A stretch of 49,792 bases of DNA, from assembly GCA_017303455.1 (NCBI GenBank), contig JAFLBM010000029.1:1-49792 (forward strand), given 5' to 3'. A program made the translations under genes and the position numbers. Each line of letters begins with the position of its first letter. Within the stretch, counting starts at the first letter, position 1. Below the pieces are notes generated by a model, which made no database searches, was not told where the DNA came from, and was given only the letters and a program-made list of their open reading frames with translations. Positions 23,244-30,915 of the stretch are shown here, piece after piece. Source of the stretch: Chitinophagales bacterium (lineage in GTDB: Bacteria > Bacteroidota > Bacteroidia > Chitinophagales > Chitinophagaceae).

Positions 23244-24059
23244 TTAACGTATAAACCTTAAGCAGAGCCAGTTATCTTTTTCTGCCCTGCCTGCAAAAAC
23301 CAGCATCTGTTTCTCTGCACTGTCAACTATATCCTTTTCATCCTCTCTCAAAAGTCCGCTCAAAAGCAGGGTTCCCCCCGGAACCACCTGCCCGGCCAGC
23401 ACCGCCATATTATCCAGGATCACATTCTTATTGATGTTGGCAAGGATAATATCAAACGATTCTCCGGCAGCACCTGTATCCATTTTTTTCAAGTCAATGG
23501 CCATACAACTATTCCTGGAAAAATTTTCCGCTGCATTTTCAATACTCCAGTCATCATTATCAACAGCCAGTATCTTTTCAGCTCCCAGCTTCTCAGCGAG
23601 TATTGCCAGCACACCGGTACCAGTTCCAAAATCAAAAACAGACTTATTATTGAAATCAATATTCCGCATCTGCTGCATCATCATAAAAGTGGTGGCATGA
23701 TGTCCCGTTCCAAAACTCATTTTCGGGGTGATCACAATTTCATGCTCCACTCCTTTCGCCGCTTCATGAAAATGAGCCCTGACGGCTACAAAATCTTCCA
23801 CTACCACCGGCTGAAAGTTGGATTCCCACACAGCATTCCAGTTTTGAGCTGCAATAGTTTGAACCGTGTAAGTAAGCTGGTATTTAAAAGCCAGTTCTTT
23901 CAGCAGGGAGGGTTCAAAAGCTGCTTCAGGAACAAAGGCTTTTAATTCGGTTTCCTTTTCTTCGAATCCTTCATAGCCTGCATCAGCCAGGTTGGCGATC
24001 ACTAATTCCTGTTGTTCCGGCTGAATGGCTGTAAACGTTATCGCTACATGATTTCCCAT
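23244..24059 (-). CDS. prmA: Ribosomal protein L11 methyltransferase
   Basis: 271 residues. The N-terminal ~80-residue ferredoxin-like domain binds L11; 'ITPKMSFGTGHHATT' (~110-124) and the SAM motif I 'VFDFGTGTGVLAI' (141-153), followed by 'ILAVDNDDWSIENAAEN' and 'DIILANINKNVI', define PrmA. It trimethylates ribosomal protein L11. The gene begins 42 bp after the pnp stop, with a terminator-type hairpin filling that gap, so its expression depends on readthrough or an internal promoter. Confidence 0.95.
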   Translation of the reverse strand: MGNHVAITFTAIQPEQQELVIANLADAGYEGFEEKETELKAFVPEAAFEPSLLKELAFKYQLTYTVQTIAAQNWNAVWESNFQPVVVEDFVAVRAHFHEAAKGVEHEIVITPKMSFGTGHHATTFMMMQQMRNIDFNNKSVFDFGTGTGVLAILAEKLGAEKILAVDNDDWSIENAAENFSRNSCMAIDLKKMDTGAAGESFDIILANINKNVILDNMAVLAGQVVPGGTLLLSGLLREDEKDIVDSAEKQMLVFAGRAEKDNWLCLRFIR

Positions 24060-24063
24060 CTAT

Positions 24064-24096
24064 AAAATTAAAAACCCCGGCTCAGATCCGGGGTTT
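24064..24096 (-). terminator. Intrinsic terminator after pnp
   Basis: A 9-bp GC-rich stem AAACCCCGG/CCGGGGTTT (24072-24080 with 24088-24096) with a 7-nt loop. On the minus strand it is followed by TTTTTAATTTTA, which ends 4 bp before the prmA start codon. Confidence 0.85.
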
Positions 24097-24101
24097 ATGT
24101 T

Positions 24102-26270
24102 TTAGTTATTGTTTTCTTCTTCTCTCGGTTTCTGCTCCGGTTTCGGGATCAATACCTTCCTGGATAATTTGAATTTACCAGATTTGGGATCGGTACCGAT
24201 CAGTTTCACTTTCACTTTATCACCTTCTCTCAGCACACCTTCCAGTGTTTCCAACCGTTTCCAGCTTACTTCACTGATGTGTATCAGTCCTTGTTTGCCG
24301 GGCAGAAACTCAACGAAAGCGCCGAATGGCATGATCGATTTTACTGTTGACTCATATACATCACCTACAACAGGAACAGCCACGATACCTTTGATCCAGT
24401 TCTCCGCTTTCACCACACCATCCTTATTCACACCAAAGACACTGATCTCACCCATATTGTTCTTCTCTTCCAGGTTGATCGTTGTACCCGTTTCTCTTTG
24501 TATCTCCTGGATCACTTTACCGCCTGGCCCGATCACCGCACCAATAAACTCACGGTCAATAAACATTTTGATCATTCTCGGAGAATGTGGTTTCACTTCG
24601 CTCCTGGCTTCCGGGATACATTTATACATCGCATCCAGGATATGAAGACGGCCACGACGTGCCTGGTCCAGTGCCTGTGACATCACTTCCATTTTCAAAC
24701 CATCCACTTTAATATCCATCTGCACACCGCAGATACCATCCCTGGTTCCTGTTACTTTGAAGTCCATGTCTCCCAAATGATCTTCATCACCCAGGATATC
24801 CGTCAGGATCGCATATTTATCACCCTTCGTGATCAATCCCATGGCCACACCTGAAACGTGTTTGGGAATACCCACACCCGCATCCATCAAGGCCAGTGAA
24901 CCGGCACAGACAGTAGCCATAGAAGATGAACCATTCGACTCAAGGATATCACTCACCACACGAACCGTGTAAGCAAAATCACCAGTCGGCATCATTTGTT
25001 TAAGGGAACGTTGTGCCAGGTTACCATGACCTACTTCACGACGGCTCTGCCCTCTCATCATCTTTACTTCACCGGTAGAGAACGGCGGGAAATTATAGTG
25101 CAAATAGAATTTAGAATCGACAGATTTTGCGGCGCTTTCCACCAACAATTCATCTAACGGAGTTCCTAATGTAACTGTCGTAAGCGATTGTGTCTCACCC
25201 CTTGTAAACAAAGCGGCCCCGTGTGGAGAAGGTAATACATCCACTTCCATATCCAGCGGTCGAACGGTCTCAAGGTCTCTTCCATCCAGGCGAACTTTCT
25301 CATCCAGGATCATATCACGAATCACATCATATTGCAGATCGCCATAGTAAGTGGAAGCCAGTTTTTTAGTCAGGTCTGGTAAGCTTTCACCTTCCGCAAT
25401 ATTCTGGTCCGTTTTCAGGAAGGTCATCAACTCTTCCTTGATCGCATCAAACTTATCACTGCGTTCATGCTTGCTGAATTTACCTTTTGCCACTTCATAT
25501 ACTTTCTGCTTGGCAAATGCATATACTTTTTCACGCAGGGCTTCATCCTGCGCAGGTTTCTTATACTCTCTTTTCCCTTTCACCCCTACCATATCTCTTA
25601 GTTCTTCCTGGGCTTTCACCTGGATGCGGATCGCATCATGTGCCACTTGCAGTGCCTGCACCAGTTCAGCTTCACTGCATTCTTTGGCTTCACCTTCCAC
25701 CATCATCAGGTTCTTCTCCGTAGCCGCAATGATGAAATCCATATCCGATTTCTCCATTTGTGTACGGGTGGGATTCACCACGAATTTGCCATCCACTCTT
25801 GATACCCTTACTTCGGAGATGATCTCTTTGATCGGAATATCAGAAACAGCCAATGCGGCTGATGCTGCCAAACAAGCCAATGCATCCGGCATTTCTTCTG
25901 CATCGCTGGAGATCAGCGTCAGCAATACCTGCACATCACATAAGTAATCTTCAGGGAACAAAGGGCGAAGGGCACGGTCGATCAGACGGCTGGTCAGCAC
26001 TTCATAATCGTTCAATTTGGTTTCTCTTTTAAAGAAAGAACCGGGGATACGGCCTGCAGAGGCAAATTTTTCCTGGTAGTCAACCGACAACGGGAAAAAG
26101 CTTTGTCCTTCTTTAGGTTCTTTATTAGCAACTACAGTTGCAAGGATCATACAATTGCCAATGGATACTGTAACAGCTCCATCAGCCTGGCGGGCCAAAC
26201 GACCGGTTTCAATGGTCACGATACGGCCATCGCCAATATCAAAAGATTTACGAATAGGTTGTTGTAACAT
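24102..26270 (-). CDS. pnp: Polyribonucleotide nucleotidyltransferase (PNPase)
   Basis: 722 residues. Two RNase PH-like domains (~1-230 and ~320-540) are separated by a helical domain. The second, catalytic core has 'FTRGETQSLTTVTLG', 'FPPFSTGEVKMMRGQSRREVGHG' (in parts) and 'SDILESNGSSSMATVCAGSLALMDAG'. A KH domain follows (GxxG in 'VIGPGGKVIQEI'), then an S1 domain ('GLIHISEVSW', 'DKVKVKLIG'). It phosphorolytically degrades RNA from the 3' end. It follows rpsO on the same strand, as in the widely conserved rpsO-pnp arrangement, across a 312-bp spacer. Confidence 0.97.
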   Translation of the reverse strand: MLQQPIRKSFDIGDGRIVTIETGRLARQADGAVTVSIGNCMILATVVANKEPKEGQSFFPLSVDYQEKFASAGRIPGSFFKRETKLNDYEVLTSRLIDRALRPLFPEDYLCDVQVLLTLISSDAEEMPDALACLAASAALAVSDIPIKEIISEVRVSRVDGKFVVNPTRTQMEKSDMDFIIAATEKNLMMVEGEAKECSEAELVQALQVAHDAIRIQVKAQEELRDMVGVKGKREYKKPAQDEALREKVYAFAKQKVYEVAKGKFSKHERSDKFDAIKEELMTFLKTDQNIAEGESLPDLTKKLASTYYGDLQYDVIRDMILDEKVRLDGRDLETVRPLDMEVDVLPSPHGAALFTRGETQSLTTVTLGTPLDELLVESAAKSVDSKFYLHYNFPPFSTGEVKMMRGQSRREVGHGNLAQRSLKQMMPTGDFAYTVRVVSDILESNGSSSMATVCAGSLALMDAGVGIPKHVSGVAMGLITKGDKYAILTDILGDEDHLGDMDFKVTGTRDGICGVQMDIKVDGLKMEVMSQALDQARRGRLHILDAMYKCIPEARSEVKPHSPRMIKMFIDREFIGAVIGPGGKVIQEIQRETGTTINLEEKNNMGEISVFGVNKDGVVKAENWIKGIVAVPVVGDVYESTVKSIMPFGAFVEFLPGKQGLIHISEVSWKRLETLEGVLREGDKVKVKLIGTDPKSGKFKLSRKVLIPKPEQKPREEENNN

Positions 26271-26377
26271 AATTTAAAATTTGCTGTTCAGGGTTTGAAA
26301 GTTGACGTTCGCAAGCACCCGAACATGTTTGAATATTTTTTTATGCACCCGGCTATATCACTATCATTGTCTGTGGA

Positions 26378-26411
26378 GCCTGTACTGAGCGAAGTCGAAG
26401 TATCGCACCAT
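26378..26411. repeat. Dispersed 'GAGCGAAGTCGAAGT' intergenic repeat
   Basis: ACTGAGCGAAGTCGAAGT (26384-26401), flanked by CCTGT and ATCGCACC, matches from memory a short sequence scattered between genes in many Bacteroidota genomes. Single copy in this window, so repetitiveness cannot be confirmed here. Confidence 0.5.
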
Positions 26412-26473
26412 TCAGGTTTCTGTACACTATTCAGCAGGAAATGAACCGTAAACAGGCAGGTACTAAAAACAGT

Positions 26474-26504
26474 TATTCCCAACATCCGGGAGACATTGGG
26501 AATA
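26474..26504 (-). other. Stem-loop downstream of rpsO
   Basis: A 9-bp perfect stem TATTCCCAA/TTGGGAATA with a 13-nt loop. On the minus strand it is followed by ACTGTTTTTAG, a weak U tract. It could be a leaky terminator or an RNA processing site between rpsO and pnp. Confidence 0.6.
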
Positions 26505-26582
26505 GACTTATATCTTAAGTTTCACGTTTGACAAGAAACTTCAGAATTAAAGACAGTTCCCTGACTCCACTGGAGCCGGGGC

Positions 26583-26852
26583 TTACTTTCTGATTCCGAG
26601 TTTCTCGATCAATTGGCGGTAACCGGTCAGGTTATGTTTCTGCATATAGTTCAGTAAACGCTTACGCTTACCAACCAGTTGCATCAGGCCGCGGTGAGTA
26701 GAGAAATCTTTTTTGTTTTGTTGAAGATGGCCGCTGATCTGGCTGATACGTTCTGTCAGCAGGGCGATCTGGCCTTCAATTGAACCCGTATTGGCAGCAT
26801 TGCCACCAAATTCTTTTACGATAGTTGCTTTTTTTTCTTTTGTTAATGGCAT
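26583..26852 (-). CDS. rpsO: 30S ribosomal protein S15
   Basis: The start at 26852 gives 89 residues, the standard S15 length; the frame upstream is not S15-like. 'FGGNAANTGSIEGQIALLTERI' and 'HRGLMQLVGKRKRLLNYMQKHN' are the conserved helices that bind the three-way junction of 16S rRNA. It nucleates assembly of the 30S platform. It is transcribed ahead of pnp from the best promoter match in the window. Confidence 0.98.
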   Translation of the reverse strand: MPLTKEKKATIVKEFGGNAANTGSIEGQIALLTERISQISGHLQQNKKDFSTHRGLMQLVGKRKRLLNYMQKHNLTGYRQLIEKLGIRK

Positions 26853-26906
26853 CTTTTGTTTTTTTAAAGATTCATCCGATTGTTTGTATTCAAATATTTC
26901 AGGCGG

Positions 26907-26937
26907 CAAAGGTAAGGCAACGAAACTTTACAGCCAA
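26907..26937 (-). promoter_or_regulatory. rpsO promoter, -33 and -7 elements
   Basis: On the minus strand TTG (26937-26935), a 20-bp gap and TACCTTTG (26914-26907) match the Bacteroidota consensus TTG...TAnnTTTG in both boxes and spacing. The start codon is 55 bp further on, leaving a leader of about 50 nt. Confidence 0.7.
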
Positions 26938-26942
26938 GAGTT

Positions 26943-28040
26943 CTATAAGCTATTTTTCAGGCAGTTAAGGAGTAAATCCAGCTCTTGTTTTGTATTAAAA
27001 GCATGAAGCACAATGCGTAACCTTTCAAGCCCCTTTGGCACAGTGGGATAAAGGATAGGACGGATATCCAGGTTATGGGCCTGGAGGCGTTCCGCAAGCT
27101 GCCTGACTTGTTCATTTCCGGATACAACTATTCCCTGGATGGGGGTCCGGCTCGCCATCTTTTTATAGCCGGTTTCTGCCGACTGGAAATAACCAACCAG
27201 CTCACTCAAATCCATTCGTTCCTGTTGTAATTGGGGAAAAACTTCATAACTTGTTTTTATATGCTGAATTGTTTCCGCAGGCAAGGCGGTCGTGTACATA
27301 AAAGACCGGGCGAAATTGATGAGATAGTCTCTTAAATCAACTGATCCCAGCACAGCTGCCCCATGCGAACCGCAGGCTTTTCCAAAAGTGTGGATACGGG
27401 CAAATACCTGCTCCTGTAATCCGAGCACCTGTACCAACCCCTCTCCTTTTTCGCCAAGCACTCCCGTAGCATGTGCTTCATCAATGATAAGGTTGGCATT
27501 GTATTTCTGAGATAGCGCAACGAATTCTTTTAATGGGCAAATATCTCCATCCATAGAAAAAATGGACTCAGTTACGATGAAGATATTGCCAGTTGATTTT
27601 TTTAAACGGCTTTCAAGATCATCCAGGTCATTATGCTGAAAAGAAAAAGCATCAGCAAAAGATAACCTTATCCCATCCCGGATGGATGCATGAGAAAGCT
27701 GATCATACAAAATGGTATCGCCCCTTTGCGGAACGGATGAAAATAAGCCAACATTGGCATCATAACCTGAATTAAAGATCAATGCGGCTGCAGACTGGTG
27801 AAAAGAAGCAATAAGCTGCTCCGTTTCTTCAATCAGTTCATAATTACCGGTCAGTAATCTTGAGCCGGTTGAGCCATAACTTGCTGCAATTGCAATGTTG
27901 TGCAACAGGTTATTCTTTACAATACCGAGGTAGTCATTGGAACAAAGATCAATCATCCCTTTCCTGGCAATACGCAATTGCCGGAAAGCCTGTTGCTCTT
28001 TTCGCTCCTCCAGTTTCCTATGCAGAAAATTCTCCTTCAT
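26943..28040 (-). CDS. bioF: 8-amino-7-oxononanoate synthase-like PLP enzyme
   Basis: The start at 28040 gives 365 residues. The alpha-oxoamine synthase fold is clear: 'SNDYLGI', 'GSTGSRLLTGN', 'FNSGYDANVGLF', 'DEAHATGVLGEKGEGL' (Asp187 and His190 at the pyridine ring) and the Schiff-base Lys221 in 'HTFGKACGSHGAAVLGS'. BioF condenses pimeloyl-ACP/CoA with L-alanine in biotin synthesis. The related KBL (glycine acetyltransferase) and SPT (serine palmitoyltransferase) are alternatives; the chain is slightly short for those and reads best as BioF. No other bio genes are nearby. It diverges from miaE with 35 bp between starts. Confidence 0.82.
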   Translation of the reverse strand: MKENFLHRKLEERKEQQAFRQLRIARKGMIDLCSNDYLGIVKNNLLHNIAIAASYGSTGSRLLTGNYELIEETEQLIASFHQSAAALIFNSGYDANVGLFSSVPQRGDTILYDQLSHASIRDGIRLSFADAFSFQHNDLDDLESRLKKSTGNIFIVTESIFSMDGDICPLKEFVALSQKYNANLIIDEAHATGVLGEKGEGLVQVLGLQEQVFARIHTFGKACGSHGAAVLGSVDLRDYLINFARSFMYTTALPAETIQHIKTSYEVFPQLQQERMDLSELVGYFQSAETGYKKMASRTPIQGIVVSGNEQVRQLAERLQAHNLDIRPILYPTVPKGLERLRIVLHAFNTKQELDLLLNCLKNSL

Positions 28041-28075
28041 ATCTTTGCCCGGCAAATATCGAAGTAAATAGTTGT

Positions 28076-28687
28076 ATGAACGAACTTTCACAGGATACCA
28101 AAAACATTTTAGGACTCCGGTTACCCACAGATCCCCGTTGGGTGAACCTGGCTGAACTATCGCTGGAAGCCATTTTGACCGATCATGCTTATTGCGAGCA
28201 AAAAGCAGCCACCACCTGCATCACCCTGGTACAACGATACAGCGATAAAGAAAAACTGGTGAAAGAATTATCACCCATTGTTACAGAGGAATGGGGTCAC
28301 TTCAGGCTGGTAGTGGCTGAGCTGCATAAAAGAAACCTGAAACTCGGCAAGCAACGAAAAGATGAATATGTAAATGCCTTACTTGTATTTCAGCGCAAAG
28401 GCGGCAGTTACGAGGACCGCTTTCTTGACCAGTTGTTAACGATGGCGATGATCGAGGCCCGGAGTTGCGAACGGTTTAAACGGCTCAGCGAAGGATTGAA
28501 TGATGAATACATGCGGAATTTTTACCGCCGCTTCATGGAAAGCGAAGCGGGTCACTATACCTTGTTTATCGAACTCGCAGAAACCTATATGGATAAAGAA
28601 AAAGTCCGTCAACGCTGGAAAGAATGGCTGGAACATGAAACAGTGATCATGAAAGATCTTGAACTACGGGGAGACCGCATTCACTAA
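28076..28687 (+). CDS. miaE: tRNA-(ms2io6A37) hydroxylase-like protein
   Basis: The start at 28076 gives 203 residues; the longer open frame upstream overlaps bioF and is not MiaE-like. The helical ferritin-like diiron protein shows ligand motifs 'DHAYCEQKAA' (Glu), 'TEEWGHFRLV' (E..H), 'MIEARSCERFKRL' (Glu) and 'ESEAGHYTLFIELA' (E..H), the MiaE arrangement. MiaE hydroxylates the isopentenyl group of ms2i6A at tRNA position 37 using O2, so the enzyme implies aerobic life. MiaA and MiaB are not in the window. It shares a 35-bp divergent promoter region with the bioF-like gene. Confidence 0.88.
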   Translation: MNELSQDTKNILGLRLPTDPRWVNLAELSLEAILTDHAYCEQKAATTCITLVQRYSDKEKLVKELSPIVTEEWGHFRLVVAELHKRNLKLGKQRKDEYVNALLVFQRKGGSYEDRFLDQLLTMAMIEARSCERFKRLSEGLNDEYMRNFYRRFMESEAGHYTLFIELAETYMDKEKVRQRWKEWLEHETVIMKDLELRGDRIH

Positions 28688-28781
28688 GCCAGGGTAGATT
28701 TTATTCTCTTATTCCATGCCAATTTCACGCAAACGATTGAAGCTTTTTTATTAGTAAGGAATGGCTAATTTCATTTGAACC

Positions 28782-29846
28782 ATGAAACCAGCACCTTACC
28801 AGGAAGCTCTTGATGCCTTTGCAGCCACCTTTCACCAGTTCACGGCAGAACCGGTAACGACGGGACTGATCAATCAATCCTGGAAGATCACCTGTCAGCA
28901 AACCGGTGAACTTTTTTTATTACAACAGATCAACACTACTGTTTTTCCGGAACCAGAATTACTGCAGCACAACTACGAACTGCTCTGGAAACATATCCGG
29001 GAAACAACGCTTTCCTTTACAATTCCGGCACCAAAATATTTCGCCGGCGATACGGCTTTCTTTATTGACAGTAATAATAAATGCTGGCGGGTCTTTGAGT
29101 TTGTACAGGGATCTGTAACGCTTGAAAATATTGAAAATCCGGAACAGGCAAAAACCGTTGCATCAACATTTGCCGCTTTTACAGCCGGCTTTGCCAACTT
29201 TGATGCGACACAACTGCATCCCACTATTCACCGGTTTCATGACCTTTCTTTCCGTTTCGATCAATTCAAAGAATCATTACACAGCCAGCATTATGAAAGG
29301 ATTCACCAATCAGCCGTATTAATAGAAGAACTGAAAAAAAGAGAACGTTACAGCAGTTTCTATGACATTATCTCTGATTCGGGGGAATTCCCCCTGCGGG
29401 TAATGCATCATGACGCCAAAATATCCAATATACTTTTTGACAGCAGCGGTAAAGTGATCTGCCCTGTTGACCTCGATACCAGCATGCCCGGTTATTTCTT
29501 CTCTGATTTGGGTGACATGATACGGTCAATGGTGGCCAACCAGGATGAAAAGGATAAAGAGTTTGCTAAATTATATATCCGGAAGGAATTTTATGAAGCG
29601 ATACTGGATGGCTATTTATCCGTGCTGGGAAATCAGTTAACGGAGGCTGAAAAAAAGTATATCCATTTTGCCGGCCTTGCCATGATCTGTATGCAGGCAC
29701 TCCGCTTCCTGACCGACTACCTGAATGGAGATAGTTATTACCGTATTGATTATCCTGAACAGAATTATGACAGGGCAAAAAATCAGCTAACGCTCCTGCA
29801 AAGGCTGGAAGAATTCCTGGATAAAGAATATGCCTTCAGTATCTGA
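28782..29846 (+). CDS. APH-family sugar kinase, N-acetylhexosamine 1-kinase-like
   Basis: 354 residues with a protein-kinase-like APH fold. Near the N-terminus 'TGLINQSWKITCQQTGELFLLQQIN' contains the nucleotide lid and the phosphate-binding region. The catalytic loop reads 'MHHDAKISNILFDSSG' (HxDxKxxN) and the metal motif 'PVDLDTSMPGYFFSDLGDMIR', which is very close to NahK-type N-acetylhexosamine 1-kinases ('DLDT.MPG...DfGD'). Those phosphorylate GlcNAc/GalNAc at C1. The next gene, 25 bp on, is an aldose 1-epimerase, consistent with anomer-specific sugar phosphorylation. An aminoglycoside or homoserine substrate is less likely. Confidence 0.78.
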   Translation: MKPAPYQEALDAFAATFHQFTAEPVTTGLINQSWKITCQQTGELFLLQQINTTVFPEPELLQHNYELLWKHIRETTLSFTIPAPKYFAGDTAFFIDSNNKCWRVFEFVQGSVTLENIENPEQAKTVASTFAAFTAGFANFDATQLHPTIHRFHDLSFRFDQFKESLHSQHYERIHQSAVLIEELKKRERYSSFYDIISDSGEFPLRVMHHDAKISNILFDSSGKVICPVDLDTSMPGYFFSDLGDMIRSMVANQDEKDKEFAKLYIRKEFYEAILDGYLSVLGNQLTEAEKKYIHFAGLAMICMQALRFLTDYLNGDSYYRIDYPEQNYDRAKNQLTLLQRLEEFLDKEYAFSI

Positions 29847-29871
29847 TTTTTAATTGTATTTTTCTATTTGT

Positions 29872-30915
29872 ATGAAAGTAATGCAACAAGCCTGTTTCCG
29901 GCATCCATCTGGCAAAGAGATATCCTTATTTACACTTCGCAACACCAACGGAACTGAAGTAGTGATCAGTAACTACGGTGCCATCATTACCGCCTTTAAA
30001 ATAAAAATGAATGACGGTTCTGTCAATGATATTGTACTGGGGTTTGATAAAATGGAAGACTATACAAGCAAGGAGTACCTGGAAAACTACCCCTGGTTCG
30101 GTGCCGCTGTAGGGCGCCATGGCAACCGGATAAAGAACGCCGCCTTCACTATTGATGGCAAACAATACCAGCTGTCCCGGAACAATGGTAATAACCAATT
30201 ACACGGAGGATTTGAAGGCTTTGATAAAAAAGTATGGGATGTTGTTGCTGTTGGTGAGGAAGCAGTTATTTTTTCTTATACCAGCCCTGATGCTGAAGAG
30301 GGATTTCCCGGGAATGTCACGGTTACCATAAAATTCATTTTATCTGACAATGACGAGCTCAGTCATGAATATACAGCCACCACGGATCAGCCAACCGTTG
30401 TAAACCTTACTCATCATAGTTATTTTAATCTCGATAATGGTGAAAGAACGATTGAAGATTATGAGCTAAAAATAAATGCCTCTCAGGTTCTCGAGCAGGA
30501 TGCGGAGCTGGCACCAACCGGCAATTACATGGATGTAACAGGAACCAAATACGATTTCCGTAATGGAAAAATGATCAGCAAAGACTGGGACTACGAAACC
30601 GGGTACGACCAGAGCTTTGTTATAAAAGCAAAAAGCCCTGAACTCACACCTGGCGCTGAAGTGTTTTCACCACATTCAAAACTAAAACTGTCTATCCTTA
30701 CGACCGAACCTATCGTACATTTTTATACCGGAAAAGGGATACCATCATTTAACGGGAAGAAGGGTAATAAATACGGAAGTTATTCGGCACTTTGTTTAGA
30801 AACACAGGTCCATCCAAATGCTGTGAACATCGCTCATTTTCCCAATACTGTTTTAAAACCGGGAGAAACCTATTTCCAGAAGACCGTTTATAAAGTGACT
30901 CAGGAAGAAAAATAA
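29872..30915 (+). CDS. galM: Aldose 1-epimerase (galactose mutarotase)
   Basis: The start at 29872 gives 347 residues without a signal peptide, so it is cytoplasmic. Family landmarks: 'VVISNYGAIITAFK', 'WFGAAVGRHGNRI', 'NQLHGGFEGFDKKVW', the catalytic His in 'NLTHHSYFNL', 'YDQSFVIK' and the catalytic Glu in 'SALCLETQVHPNAVN'. It interconverts alpha and beta anomers of hexoses. It sits directly after the kinase-like gene and probably supplies the anomer that the kinase uses. The last 16 bp overlap the convergent GSCFA gene. Confidence 0.93.
   Translation: MKVMQQACFRHPSGKEISLFTLRNTNGTEVVISNYGAIITAFKIKMNDGSVNDIVLGFDKMEDYTSKEYLENYPWFGAAVGRHGNRIKNAAFTIDGKQYQLSRNNGNNQLHGGFEGFDKKVWDVVAVGEEAVIFSYTSPDAEEGFPGNVTVTIKFILSDNDELSHEYTATTDQPTVVNLTHHSYFNLDNGERTIEDYELKINASQVLEQDAELAPTGNYMDVTGTKYDFRNGKMISKDWDYETGYDQSFVIKAKSPELTPGAEVFSPHSKLKLSILTTEPIVHFYTGKGIPSFNGKKGNKYGSYSALCLETQVHPNAVNIAHFPNTVLKPGETYFQKTVYKVTQEEK

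Larger units (their letters stand above)
26271..26582 (-). other. rpsO-pnp intergenic spacer, no gene supported
   Basis: 312 bp with no convincing coding frame. It holds a copy of a repeat-like element (26378-26411), a 9-bp stem-loop (26474-26504) shortly after rpsO, and a short imperfect CTCCA-TGGAG repeat at 26562-26576. Transcription from rpsO into pnp would cross all of these. Confidence 0.6.

Noticed and set aside
24109..24645. 178-codon plus ORF opposite pnp
   Set aside because: Antisense to the S1 and KH domains of PNPase, Ser/Pro/Thr-rich, no family resemblance.
26288..26485. 65-codon minus-strand ORF in the rpsO-pnp spacer
   Set aside because: It overlaps the repeat-like element, has no recognisable domain and no start context; codon use is unlike the neighbours.
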